A stretch of 22,658 bases of DNA from an uncultured Clostridia bacterium (GTDB lineage: Bacteria; Bacillota; Clostridia; Oscillospirales; Ruminococcaceae): the NCBI GenBank assembly GCA_946183095.1, contig CAMHBE010000002.1:1-22658 (forward strand), in the 5' to 3' direction. Positions 15,781-22,658 of this stretch are shown here, one piece after another. The notes under the pieces were generated by a model that was given only the letters and a program-made list of their open reading frames with translations, was not told where the DNA came from and ran no database searches. Position 1 is the first letter of the stretch. Each line of letters opens with the position of its first letter. Both the position numbers and the translations under genes were made by a program.

Positions 15781-15854
15781 ACCGATTTGTCAAGGGTACT
15801 CCAAAAAATTTTTCTGTGAAAATTTTTTTGAAGCCTCCCCCTTGACAAATCGGT
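15781..15854 (+). repeat. Inverted-repeat element, copy 2
   Basis: The arms ACCGATTTGTCAAGGG (15781-15796) and CCCTTGACAAATCGGT (15839-15854) are perfectly complementary. The core TGTCAAGGGTACTCCAAA, then a T/A-rich centre, then GAAGCCTCCCCCTTGACA is the reverse complement of the core of the element at 7897-7987. The outer arm bases differ from copy 1 but still pair within this copy. It lies between the FtsX permease and the sigma operon. Confidence 0.75.
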
Positions 15855-16126
15855 TGCGGCGTGGGGTCGGGTTTCACCGACGGGGCAGGGTGGGAAGCAG
15901 GAAACAAAATGCGCCCCGCCGTGTTTTCCATTGTACCACGCCGCACCACTCCCTGTGTTGTGCAGACTTGCGGCGCTCGCTTCCCTCGGGAGCGAATAAA
16001 AAGCAGGACTGCCGATGCGGTAAGATGTTTAACAAGATATAGTATTATCAGATAATTCCTGCACAAGATATTATATGTATGTGCGGAAATGTACTTAAAT
16101 TTTTTTCGGAAAATTTTTATTTTTTT
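15855..16126. other. Intergenic stretch without a recognisable gene
   Basis: No credible gene; the short frames here lack ribosome sites and familiar sequence. A bulged hairpin TCGCTTCCC-TC-GGGAGCGA lies at about 15979-15997 without a T-tract. The last 60 bases are strongly AT-rich and could act as an UP element for the promoter that follows. Confidence 0.5.
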
Positions 16127-16167
16127 TGAAACTTTTTTGCCGAAACTGCCTACTACTTATATGTAGG
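16127..16167 (+). promoter_or_regulatory. ECF-type promoter, possibly autoregulated
   Basis: TGAAAC (16127-16132), 16 bases, then CCTA (16149-16152) resembles the TGAAAC-N16-CGTA form recognised by many Firmicutes ECF sigma factors. An AT-rich tract precedes it. CCTAC (16149-16153) and GTAGG (16163-16167) form a short inverted repeat across the expected start site. Control by the sigma factor encoded just downstream is an inference. Confidence 0.5.
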
Positions 16168-16190
16168 GGGCAAAAAGCGAGGTGACCTTC

Positions 16191-16733
16191 TTGGCAAGTG
16201 ACACGCTTGAAGCCTATTTTAACAAAGTCTATGGCGATACGTTCCGTGCAGTGTCGCGCTTCGTTGTCAGCAAATGCGGAAGCGTGCAGGAATCGGAAGA
16301 TGTCGTGCAGAATATCTATACCCGCTTCTATCAGCGTATAGCCAAGAAGGGGTACGACGATATCGAGAACGCCGAGGCTTTCGTAATAAATATCGCAAAG
16401 TTTGAGTGCAAGAATTTCTTCGGCGCTGCAAAAAAACATAGCAATACCACCTATTTCGCCGATTATACCGAGGAACAGATGGTCGCTATCGAATCCGAAA
16501 TGTCTAAGGAACAGCAAAGCCTCGAAGACGCAATGTGCAACGACCTGCTCGCAAAACAGATCTTCAATGACATAGCAAAAGATGACCCCCTTATCGGACG
16601 TATCTTCTACCTCCATTTCGTCTGCGATATGAAGCTCGATGATATCGCCGCTACCCTCGATATATCTCTATCTTCCGTCAAGAATAAGCTCTACAGGACT
16701 ATCGAAAGACAGAAGAAAAAGTTTGACCTATAA
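16191..16733 (+). CDS. RNA polymerase sigma factor, ECF subfamily
   Basis: A 180-residue protein with sigma-70 region 2 (about 5-85, including SEDVVQNIYTRFYQRI) and region 4 (about 130-178), whose helix-turn-helix reads LDDIAATLDISLSSVKNKLY. No other sigma regions are present, as expected for ECF factors. TTG 16191 has GAGGTGA (16179-16185) five bases upstream and is preferred to GTG 16182, which overlaps that site. The next gene, 36 bases on, encodes a single-pass membrane protein, the usual arrangement for a sigma factor held inactive at the membrane until a signal arrives. The genes it controls cannot be read here apart from its own possible promoter. Confidence 0.88.
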   Translation: MASDTLEAYFNKVYGDTFRAVSRFVVSKCGSVQESEDVVQNIYTRFYQRIAKKGYDDIENAEAFVINIAKFECKNFFGAAKKHSNTTYFADYTEEQMVAIESEMSKEQQSLEDAMCNDLLAKQIFNDIAKDDPLIGRIFYLHFVCDMKLDDIAATLDISLSSVKNKLYRTIERQKKKFDL

Positions 16734-16769
16734 TACCTATAATAAATATGAAAGGAGGAACAGCTTTTT

Positions 16770-18677
16770 ATGAATACCAATGAATTCTACAAGGAGCTTT
16801 TTGAAAAGTATGCTTTCGATGAAGAAAAAATACGCAAAAACGCTATCAAAGCAGCCAAAACTCCCGCATGGCAGAGAACATTGGGCGCACACTGGAAGTC
16901 TGTTGCGGGCGTAGCTGCAGCAGTCGCGGTAACTGTCGGCGGTGTGGCGGCTTACAACGCTGTGAATCCTTCCATAAACGTAATTCCGGAAGATACCCTG
17001 CCCTCCGCATCAAAAAGACTTGAAGACGCGGAAAAGAATTACTTCAATCCCCCTGCAGAGACCGAAACGCATTCGTCCATATACGTTTCTTTCATGGACG
17101 TTATGTCATACAGCGATATTTCCGTGGCACTCTCGGCAGTGCCCGATTATGACGATATAGATATAGTATGTATCTACCTGAGCGACGGCTCGAAGATAAC
17201 CGATGTACGCGCAGTGGAGAATTTTGCACAGAGCAATTCGTCCGTGAAGAATATCTGCGGCGCAAAGCTCTCCGCACCCACAGGCGCTTATCAGGACATT
17301 CAGGATCTCAGCTCCGTATTTCTGGCAGAGTTTGAGTCGGATGAAATAAACGATGAGACGTTCTCGCCGATACCTTACGACGACAGCGATCCTCTCACCA
17401 ACGATTTCGACCTTATAATCACCACAGCGCCGCAGCCCTCCGTAACGACATCATCCTTCTCGTTCGCAGGCGAAACATCGTCTGCTGTATCGGAGGCTGC
17501 GCCTGTGACCGATAACACAAGCATACCCACCGCCGATACCACCGGACCCGCTCCCGTTTCTGAGGACAGCGAGGACACCGAGGATATCGACGAATACGAG
17601 GAAGACCCCGAATCCACCGAAGAGGGCGAGGGTATCGAAGATCTCACGATAACGGAAGACAGCGAAGCGGATACCACCGTGACTACGGATGCGCCCGAAC
17701 AGCCGCCCGTCTCCGAGCTGCCCGAACAGACTGCGGAGATCACAGTTCCCGTGACCGAGATAACCGATGCGCCGCAGATAGGGCTCATGACACAGCTCTA
17801 CTACCTCAATGTCGAGAATGCGCTCGAAACTATACTGATAGACAACTACGCGATCGTGCTGACACGCGGCGAAGTGTACTTCTGCAGCGTAGGAGGCATG
17901 ACAGGATATCAGCCGAAGGTCTGCGAGACGGCAAGCCCGAAGTTCGCGTATTACGGCAACGGCAAGGTCATCTTCACCGGCATAGGTGAGAACGGACTGC
18001 GCAACAAGCTCATTATCCTTGACATGGAGAATGACTGCGTTTACAGCAATGATATCTCCGCTACGCTCGGTCAGGCTGAGATCGCGTCTATCAACTACAG
18101 CGCCGGCGAAGGAAAGTATTTCCTCAAGGCTGTAACGTCTTCGGAAACTTTCTTCTATGAAGTTACGATAACCACGGAGACAGGTGCTGTGTTCAGACCG
18201 CTCTGTGAATTCTCCGGCGCGGTCTCCGCTGCAGGCTACAAGAACGGAACTCTCTGGTTCACGGGAACATCCGACGGTGTCGGCAGTTCGCTTTACTCGT
18301 TCGACTGCACGAACGGTGTGATGACCGAGATACAGAGTTTCGGCAGCCCGTGCAAGATCCGCAGGAGCGTGACATTCGAGAGCTTCATCATCACGACATC
18401 CGACAAGGAAACGAACGCTCCCATATCGTATGTTTTCAATGCGTCAACAAATAAGCTCATCAACGCACCGATAGACGGCGAATCGCTGATAGCGGAAGAA
18501 GACGGCGAGGTTTACATCAGCTACTACGGAAGCACGATGAAACTGAACGAGAACGGTGAACTCACCCCCACAGCCAAGGTAGTGAGATTTACCGACCACT
18601 ACAGCAGCCCGTTCAAGGTGGTATCCACCGACTCCGAAAAAGTCGTCATAGCGCTCGACGACGGCAGCGTATGGTAA
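16770..18677 (+). CDS. Single-pass membrane protein, probable anti-sigma or sensor partner
   Basis: A 635-residue protein with AAAGGAGGAA (16751-16760) nine bases before its ATG. A short charged cytoplasmic segment (1-43) is followed by one membrane helix, VAGVAAAVAVTVGGVAAY (about 45-62), with the rest probably outside. Residues about 70-190 look globular. A Thr/Ser/Pro/Glu-rich linker (about 195-335) leads to a C-terminal domain (about 340-635) rich in short beta-like repeats, such as YYGNGKVIFTG and YKNGTLWFTG, suggestive of a propeller. Position and topology match an anti-sigma factor, but the cytoplasmic part is short and has no zinc motif or named anti-sigma domain. It could instead be a sigma-regulated surface protein. 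Confidence 0.65.
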   Translation: MNTNEFYKELFEKYAFDEEKIRKNAIKAAKTPAWQRTLGAHWKSVAGVAAAVAVTVGGVAAYNAVNPSINVIPEDTLPSASKRLEDAEKNYFNPPAETETHSSIYVSFMDVMSYSDISVALSAVPDYDDIDIVCIYLSDGSKITDVRAVENFAQSNSSVKNICGAKLSAPTGAYQDIQDLSSVFLAEFESDEINDETFSPIPYDDSDPLTNDFDLIITTAPQPSVTTSSFSFAGETSSAVSEAAPVTDNTSIPTADTTGPAPVSEDSEDTEDIDEYEEDPESTEEGEGIEDLTITEDSEADTTVTTDAPEQPPVSELPEQTAEITVPVTEITDAPQIGLMTQLYYLNVENALETILIDNYAIVLTRGEVYFCSVGGMTGYQPKVCETASPKFAYYGNGKVIFTGIGENGLRNKLIILDMENDCVYSNDISATLGQAEIASINYSAGEGKYFLKAVTSSETFFYEVTITTETGAVFRPLCEFSGAVSAAGYKNGTLWFTGTSDGVGSSLYSFDCTNGVMTEIQSFGSPCKIRRSVTFESFIITTSDKETNAPISYVFNASTNKLINAPIDGESLIAEEDGEVYISYYGSTMKLNENGELTPTAKVVRFTDHYSSPFKVVSTDSEKVVIALDDGSVW

Positions 18678-18693
18678 TAAAAGAGAATATCTT

Positions 18694-18728
18694 AAAAAGA
18701 GACTGTCTTCCGGCAGTCTCTTTTCTGT
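18694..18728 (+). terminator. Intrinsic terminator of the sigma operon
   Basis: AAAAGAGACTG (18695-18705) and CAGTCTCTTTT (18714-18724) form an 11-bp stem, extended inside by a T-G and a C-G pair around the loop TTCC. The right arm ends in TTTT followed by CTGT. It lies 17 bases after the stop codon. Confidence 0.88.
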
Positions 18729-18770
18729 CTGATACTGTTTTGCGGAAGTGTGAAGATATTGTGAAAAATA

Positions 18771-18799
18771 TTGACATTTAATGCAGATTTTGATAAAAT
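18771..18799 (+). promoter_or_regulatory. Promoter of the heterodimeric ABC exporter
   Basis: A perfect TTGACA (18771-18776) and TAAAAT (18794-18799) are 17 bases apart, with TG one base before the -10 box (extended -10). The start site would be near 18806, giving a leader of about 32 bases. Confidence 0.8.
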
Positions 18800-18837
18800 T
18801 AAAATAAGTGACTTTTTGAAAGGAATGATGACTTGCA

Positions 18838-20580
18838 ATGATAAAAAAACTGCTGCATAGTGTCAGGGAGTTCAAGCTCGTATCCATACTGACGCCGATC
18901 TTCATGGTAGGCGAAGTCATTATGGAAGTTATAATCCCGATACTCATGGAAAAACTCGTCGATGACGGGATCAACGGCGGCGGCGGTGCGGGAGATATGA
19001 CGGTGATACTGATAATGGGAGCTGCTCTGACGGTATGCTGCATCGTGTCTCTGTTTGCGGGATTTGCGGGAGCAAAGACGGGCGCAAAGGCATCCATGGG
19101 ATTTGCCCGCAATCTGCGAAAGGATATGTACTACAAAATACAGGGATATTCGTTCTCGAATATCGACAAATTCTCGACAGCAAGCCTTGTAACACGTCTC
19201 ACCACAGACGTTACGCGTGTGCAGGATGCCTACCAGATGATACTGCGTATAGCAGTTCGCGCGCCAATGATGCTGATATTCTCACTTATAATGGCATTCA
19301 TCGTGAACGCTCAGCTCGCGTTGGTATTCCTCATAGCGATACCGATACTCGGCATCGGGCTTTTTGCTATCATGAAAGTGGTACATCCCGTGTTTGAACG
19401 GGTATTCAAGCGTTACGACACCCTCAACAATGTCGTGCAGGAAAATGTCAGCGGAATGCGCGTCGTAAAGGCTTTCGTGCGTGAGGACTACGAAATAGAG
19501 AAGTTTAAGACCATTTCCGGCGATATCTACAAAGATTTCACATTCGCCGAAAAAGTCCTCGCATTCAACAGCCCCCTCATGCAGTTCTGCGCTTATGGCG
19601 GCATGATCGCTATATCGTGGATAGGCGCGAACCTCATCGTCTTTGACGGCGGACTCACTACCGGCGGTCTTATGGCAATGATGACCTACGCTATGCAGAT
19701 ACTCATCAACCTGATGATGCTCTCCATGATCTTTGTCATGGTAACAATGTCCCGCGCGTCGGCTGAGCGTATCTGCGAGGTGCTCGACGAAGAAAGCGAT
19801 ATCACAAGCCCCGAAAATGCGGTGACCACCGTTGCTGACGGCTCCATAGAGTTCAGAAACGTTAAGTTTGAATACAAAAAGGGCAGCGGCAAGTACGCCC
19901 TGTCGGATATCGACATTCGCATAAAGTCAGGCGAGACTATCGGTATCATCGGCGGCACAGGTTCCTCAAAATCCACGCTCGTGCAGCTCATACCGCGTCT
20001 CTACGATGTCAGCGAGGGCAGTATTCTCGTAGGCGGCAGGGATGTCAGGGAATATGACATAGAAGCGCTGCGTGACTCTGTTGCAATGGTATTGCAGAAA
20101 AACACACTGTTCTCCGGCACAATAAAGGATAACCTGCAATGGGGCAAACTCGACGCTACCGACGAGGAAATGATAACGGCGTGCAAACTTGCGCAGGCAG
20201 ACGGATTTATACAGGATTTCCCCGAAAAATACGACACCTACATAGAGCAGGACGGAACGAACGTTTCCGGCGGACAGAAACAGCGTCTGTGCATTGCCAG
20301 AGCGCTGATGAAACATCCAAAGATACTGATACTCGACGACTCAACGAGCGCCGTGGATACAGCGACCGATGCGAAGATACGCAAGGCTTTCCGCGAGGAG
20401 ATACCCGACGTTACAAAGCTCATCATTGCGCAGCGTATAACATCGGTAATGGACGCTGACAGGATAATCGTCCTCGACGGCGGAAAGGTCGCGGATATCG
20501 GCACACACGATGAACTTATGGCATCCAGCCCGATATACCGTGAGGTATATGAATCTCAGCAGAAAGGAAGTGAGGAATAA
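18838..20580 (+). CDS. Heterodimeric ABC exporter, subunit with degenerate ATP site
   Basis: A 580-residue fused membrane and ATPase half-transporter. Six transmembrane helices occupy about residues 12-310. The ATPase domain has Walker A GGTGSSKST (372-380, with Ser where Gly is usual), signature VSGGQ (476-480) and Walker B ILILDDSTSAVD. Asp501 stands where the catalytic glutamate should be. This is the pattern of the non-catalytic-site subunit in heterodimeric exporters such as TM287/288 and BmrC/BmrD, which export drugs or lipids. AAAGGA lies about 13 bases before the ATG. Its stop overlaps the ATG of the partner by one base, which couples their translation. Confidence 0.94.
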   Translation: MIKKLLHSVREFKLVSILTPIFMVGEVIMEVIIPILMEKLVDDGINGGGGAGDMTVILIMGAALTVCCIVSLFAGFAGAKTGAKASMGFARNLRKDMYYKIQGYSFSNIDKFSTASLVTRLTTDVTRVQDAYQMILRIAVRAPMMLIFSLIMAFIVNAQLALVFLIAIPILGIGLFAIMKVVHPVFERVFKRYDTLNNVVQENVSGMRVVKAFVREDYEIEKFKTISGDIYKDFTFAEKVLAFNSPLMQFCAYGGMIAISWIGANLIVFDGGLTTGGLMAMMTYAMQILINLMMLSMIFVMVTMSRASAERICEVLDEESDITSPENAVTTVADGSIEFRNVKFEYKKGSGKYALSDIDIRIKSGETIGIIGGTGSSKSTLVQLIPRLYDVSEGSILVGGRDVREYDIEALRDSVAMVLQKNTLFSGTIKDNLQWGKLDATDEEMITACKLAQADGFIQDFPEKYDTYIEQDGTNVSGGQKQRLCIARALMKHPKILILDDSTSAVDTATDAKIRKAFREEIPDVTKLIIAQRITSVMDADRIIVLDGGKVADIGTHDELMASSPIYREVYESQQKGSEE

Positions 20581-22541
20581 TGCCGGCAAAAAGAAAAAAG
20601 CCCGAAGCGGGTCAGGCAATGATGATAAAGCGCGGCGGTCCGGGTGGTCCGAGAGCCGTCGGAAAAGGCGCAAAGCTCGACCCAAAGACCCTCAAACGTC
20701 TGGTCGGGTACATATTCAAAGGCTACAAACTCCGGTTCTTCCTTGTTTTCATCTGCATCATCATAAGCGCCCTTGCCGGAGTAGCGGCTTCGCTGTTCCT
20801 CCGGGAACTTATCAACGACTACATCGAGCCTATGCTTAAAGAGCGGCAGGCGGGCGGCACTCCCGACCTTACACCGCTTGTGTGGGAACTCGTCAAAATG
20901 GGCTGTATCTACCTCGCGGGCATGATCTGTGCGTTCTTACAGCAGCGCATCATGGTCACGATATCGCAGGGCGTGCAGAAATCCATACGCGACGAGATGT
21001 TCGAGAAGATGCAGCGGCTCCCGATAAGCTACTTTGACAGCCACACCCACGGCGATATCATGAGCCACTACACAAACGACATCGACACACTGCGTCAGAT
21101 GCTCTCACAAAGTATTCCGCAGGCATTCTCGTCGGTCATAACCATAGTCTCTGTATTTGTTTCCATGTGCGTGGTAAGCCTGCCGCTGACGGGTTTTGTC
21201 ATCGTTTCTCTGATACTGATGATGATGCTCACGGGCAGCATCGCGGGAAAGAGCGGAAAGTACTTTGTTGCGCAGCAGACATCCGTTGCGGAAGTGAACG
21301 GCTATATCGAGGAAATGATAAACGGGCAGAAGGTAGTCAAGGTGTTCAACCACGAAAAGCCCGCGGAAGAAGCATTTGACGAGCTGAACGAAGAACTTTA
21401 CACGAATGCTCGCGAAGCCAACGGCTTTGCAAACATCTTAGGACCCATAAACAACAACCTCGGACATTTGCAGTATGCACTGATAGCGGTACTCGGAGGC
21501 ATTCTCGCGATAAACAATGTGGGCGGTCTGCGTCTCGGCGATATCGCGGCATTCCTCCAGCTCTCACGCAGCTTCATGATGCCTGTGAACCAGATTGTCC
21601 AGCAGTTCAACTTCATTATCATGGCACTTGCCGGAGCAAAGCGCATATTCGAGCTTATCGACGAAAAGCCCGAGACGGACGAAGGCTATGTAACTCTCGT
21701 GAACGCGAAGAAGTCCGCGGACGGCGAGATCGAGGAGACCGCCGAAAGAACTGGTATGTGGGCATGGAAGCATCCCCACGGCACAGGCGGCGTTACATAC
21801 ACCCCGCTCCAAGGCGACGTTACCATGGACGATGTGGATTTCGGCTATGTTGAAAACAAGATAGTTCTCCACAACGTTACCTTGTTTGCCGAACCCGGAC
21901 AGAAGATAGCGTTCGTAGGTTCCACGGGCGCGGGCAAGACGACTATCACCAATCTGATAAACCGTTTCTACGACATTGCCGACGGAAAGATACGCTATGA
22001 CGGCATCAACATCAACAAGATAAAGAAAGCCGACCTCCGGCGTTCGCTCGGAATGGTGCTTCAGGCGACAAACCTGTTTACCGGAACAGTCAAGGAGAAC
22101 ATACGCTATGGCAAACTCGATGCCACCGATGAGGAAGTTGTTGCCGCCGCAAAACTTGCGAATGCCGACGACTTCATCTGCCGACTGCCGCAAGGCTACG
22201 ACACCATGCTCACCGAAAACGGTGCGCAGCTCTCACAGGGTCAGCGCCAGCTTATCGCGATAGCGAGAGCCGCCATTGCCGACCCGCCCGTAATGATACT
22301 CGACGAAGCGACATCCAGCATAGATACCCGTACCGAGGAGCTGGTACAGAAGGGCATGGACAGCCTGATGAAGGGCAGAACGGTCTTTGTTATCGCCCAC
22401 CGTCTCTCGACCGTCAAGAATTCCGACGTTATCATGGTTCTCGAAAAGGGCAGGATAATAGAGCGCGGCAACCACGAAAAGCTCATCTCCGAAAAGGGCA
22501 GATACTACAAGCTCTACACAGGAGCCTTCGAGCTCGATTGA
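20580..22541 (+). CDS. Heterodimeric ABC exporter, catalytic-site subunit
   Basis: A 653-residue half-transporter and partner of the previous gene. A basic, glycine-rich N-terminus (about 1-45) precedes six transmembrane helices. The ATPase domain has Walker A GSTGAGKTT (447-455), the altered signature LSQGQ (551-555), Walker B MILDEATSSID with catalytic Glu576, and the switch histidine in VIAHRLS. Its consensus Walker motifs would pair with the partner's VSGGQ to form the active site, while LSQGQ faces the degenerate site. An extra stretch (about 376-420, including EETAERTGMWAWKHPHGTGG) lies between the membrane and ATPase domains. The substrate is unknown. Confidence 0.94.
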   Translation: MPAKRKKPEAGQAMMIKRGGPGGPRAVGKGAKLDPKTLKRLVGYIFKGYKLRFFLVFICIIISALAGVAASLFLRELINDYIEPMLKERQAGGTPDLTPLVWELVKMGCIYLAGMICAFLQQRIMVTISQGVQKSIRDEMFEKMQRLPISYFDSHTHGDIMSHYTNDIDTLRQMLSQSIPQAFSSVITIVSVFVSMCVVSLPLTGFVIVSLILMMMLTGSIAGKSGKYFVAQQTSVAEVNGYIEEMINGQKVVKVFNHEKPAEEAFDELNEELYTNAREANGFANILGPINNNLGHLQYALIAVLGGILAINNVGGLRLGDIAAFLQLSRSFMMPVNQIVQQFNFIIMALAGAKRIFELIDEKPETDEGYVTLVNAKKSADGEIEETAERTGMWAWKHPHGTGGVTYTPLQGDVTMDDVDFGYVENKIVLHNVTLFAEPGQKIAFVGSTGAGKTTITNLINRFYDIADGKIRYDGININKIKKADLRRSLGMVLQATNLFTGTVKENIRYGKLDATDEEVVAAAKLANADDFICRLPQGYDTMLTENGAQLSQGQRQLIAIARAAIADPPVMILDEATSSIDTRTEELVQKGMDSLMKGRTVFVIAHRLSTVKNSDVIMVLEKGRIIERGNHEKLISEKGRYYKLYTGAFELD

Positions 22542-22550
22542 GAGCGGGTT

Positions 22551-22627
22551 GAGAGAGGACAGATCGTTGAGATAGGGGGCTCTGCCCCGGAGAGAGGACA
22601 GATTGTCGAGATAGGGGGCTCTGCCCC
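22551..22627 (+). repeat. Tandem 39-bp repeat with GC hairpins after the ABC exporter
   Basis: Two 38-base copies (22551-22588 and 22590-22627) begin GAGAGAGGACAGAT and end GATAGGGGGCTCTGCCCC, differing at two positions. Each contains the hairpin GGGGC-TCT-GCCCC, which might end or protect the exporter transcript, although no T-run follows. The right flank carries CAAAGGGCGCTTACG, related to the repeat at 7636-7659. Confidence 0.75.
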
Positions 22628-22658
22628 CTCGGCACCCCCGCCAAAGGGCGCTTACGTC

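Noticed and set aside
15842..16055. Two small plus-strand frames and a minus-strand frame near the second repeat element
   Set aside because: They overlap each other and the repeat, have no ribosome site, and their products are Arg/Cys-rich and unlike any family I know.

Overview
The window reads as a chromosomal segment of a Gram-positive gut-type Clostridia bacterium, probably of the Ruminococcus/Oscillospiraceae kind. This is inferred from family content (DUF6062- and DUF6106-like proteins, an ECF sigma/membrane partner pair, a heterodimeric ABC exporter, GH36 alpha-galactosidase), strong AGGAGG-type ribosome sites and frequent TTG/GTG starts. No rRNA, tRNA, CRISPR array, transposase or phage gene was seen. 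Every convincing gene lies on the plus strand.

Region 1 (1-7613) is a tightly packed run of ten genes after the 3' end of another. In order: a CobU-like P-loop protein, a PilT ATPase, a membrane-tethered transglutaminase-fold protein, a cyclophilin, uracil-DNA glycosylase, an MNT nucleotidyltransferase, a HEPN protein, a DUF6062-like zinc-ribbon-type protein, and an ABC ATPase with its permease. Apart from 60 bases before pilT, junctions are overlaps or gaps of about 20 bases or less, so much of it is probably co-transcribed, though the functions are mixed.

Region 2 (7614-10916) begins with about 600 bases without a gene. That stretch holds a tandem repeat, a 91-bp inverted-repeat element, and a promoter, 5-codon ORF and terminator cassette. 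A consensus promoter then drives a lone alpha-galactosidase. Behind it lies a broken BrnT/BrnA toxin-antitoxin locus: the toxin keeps only its C-terminal third, the antitoxin is whole, and a strong terminator follows.

Region 3 (10917-15752) holds an extended -10 promoter, a roughly 150-base leader with potential structure, a DUF6106-like membrane protein and a 1256-residue FtsX-type permease whose extracellular part is a long repetitive coiled coil. No ATPase gene lies beside it.

Region 4 (15753-18724) carries a second copy of the inverted-repeat element in opposite orientation, an ECF-like promoter, an ECF sigma factor, a single-pass membrane protein likely to act as its anti-sigma or sensor partner, and a terminator.

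Region 5 (18767-22658) is a two-gene heterodimeric ABC exporter with its own promoter. One ATP site looks degenerate and the other catalytic. It is followed by a tandem 39-bp GC-rich repeat and a short motif shared with the intergenic repeat near 7640.

The less ordinary items are the two-copy inverted-repeat element with flank-matched arms, the short transcript cassette beside one copy, the decayed brnTA locus, the MNT/HEPN pair inside the ung operon, and the structured leader at 11221-11372. None amounts to a clearly new system on sequence alone.
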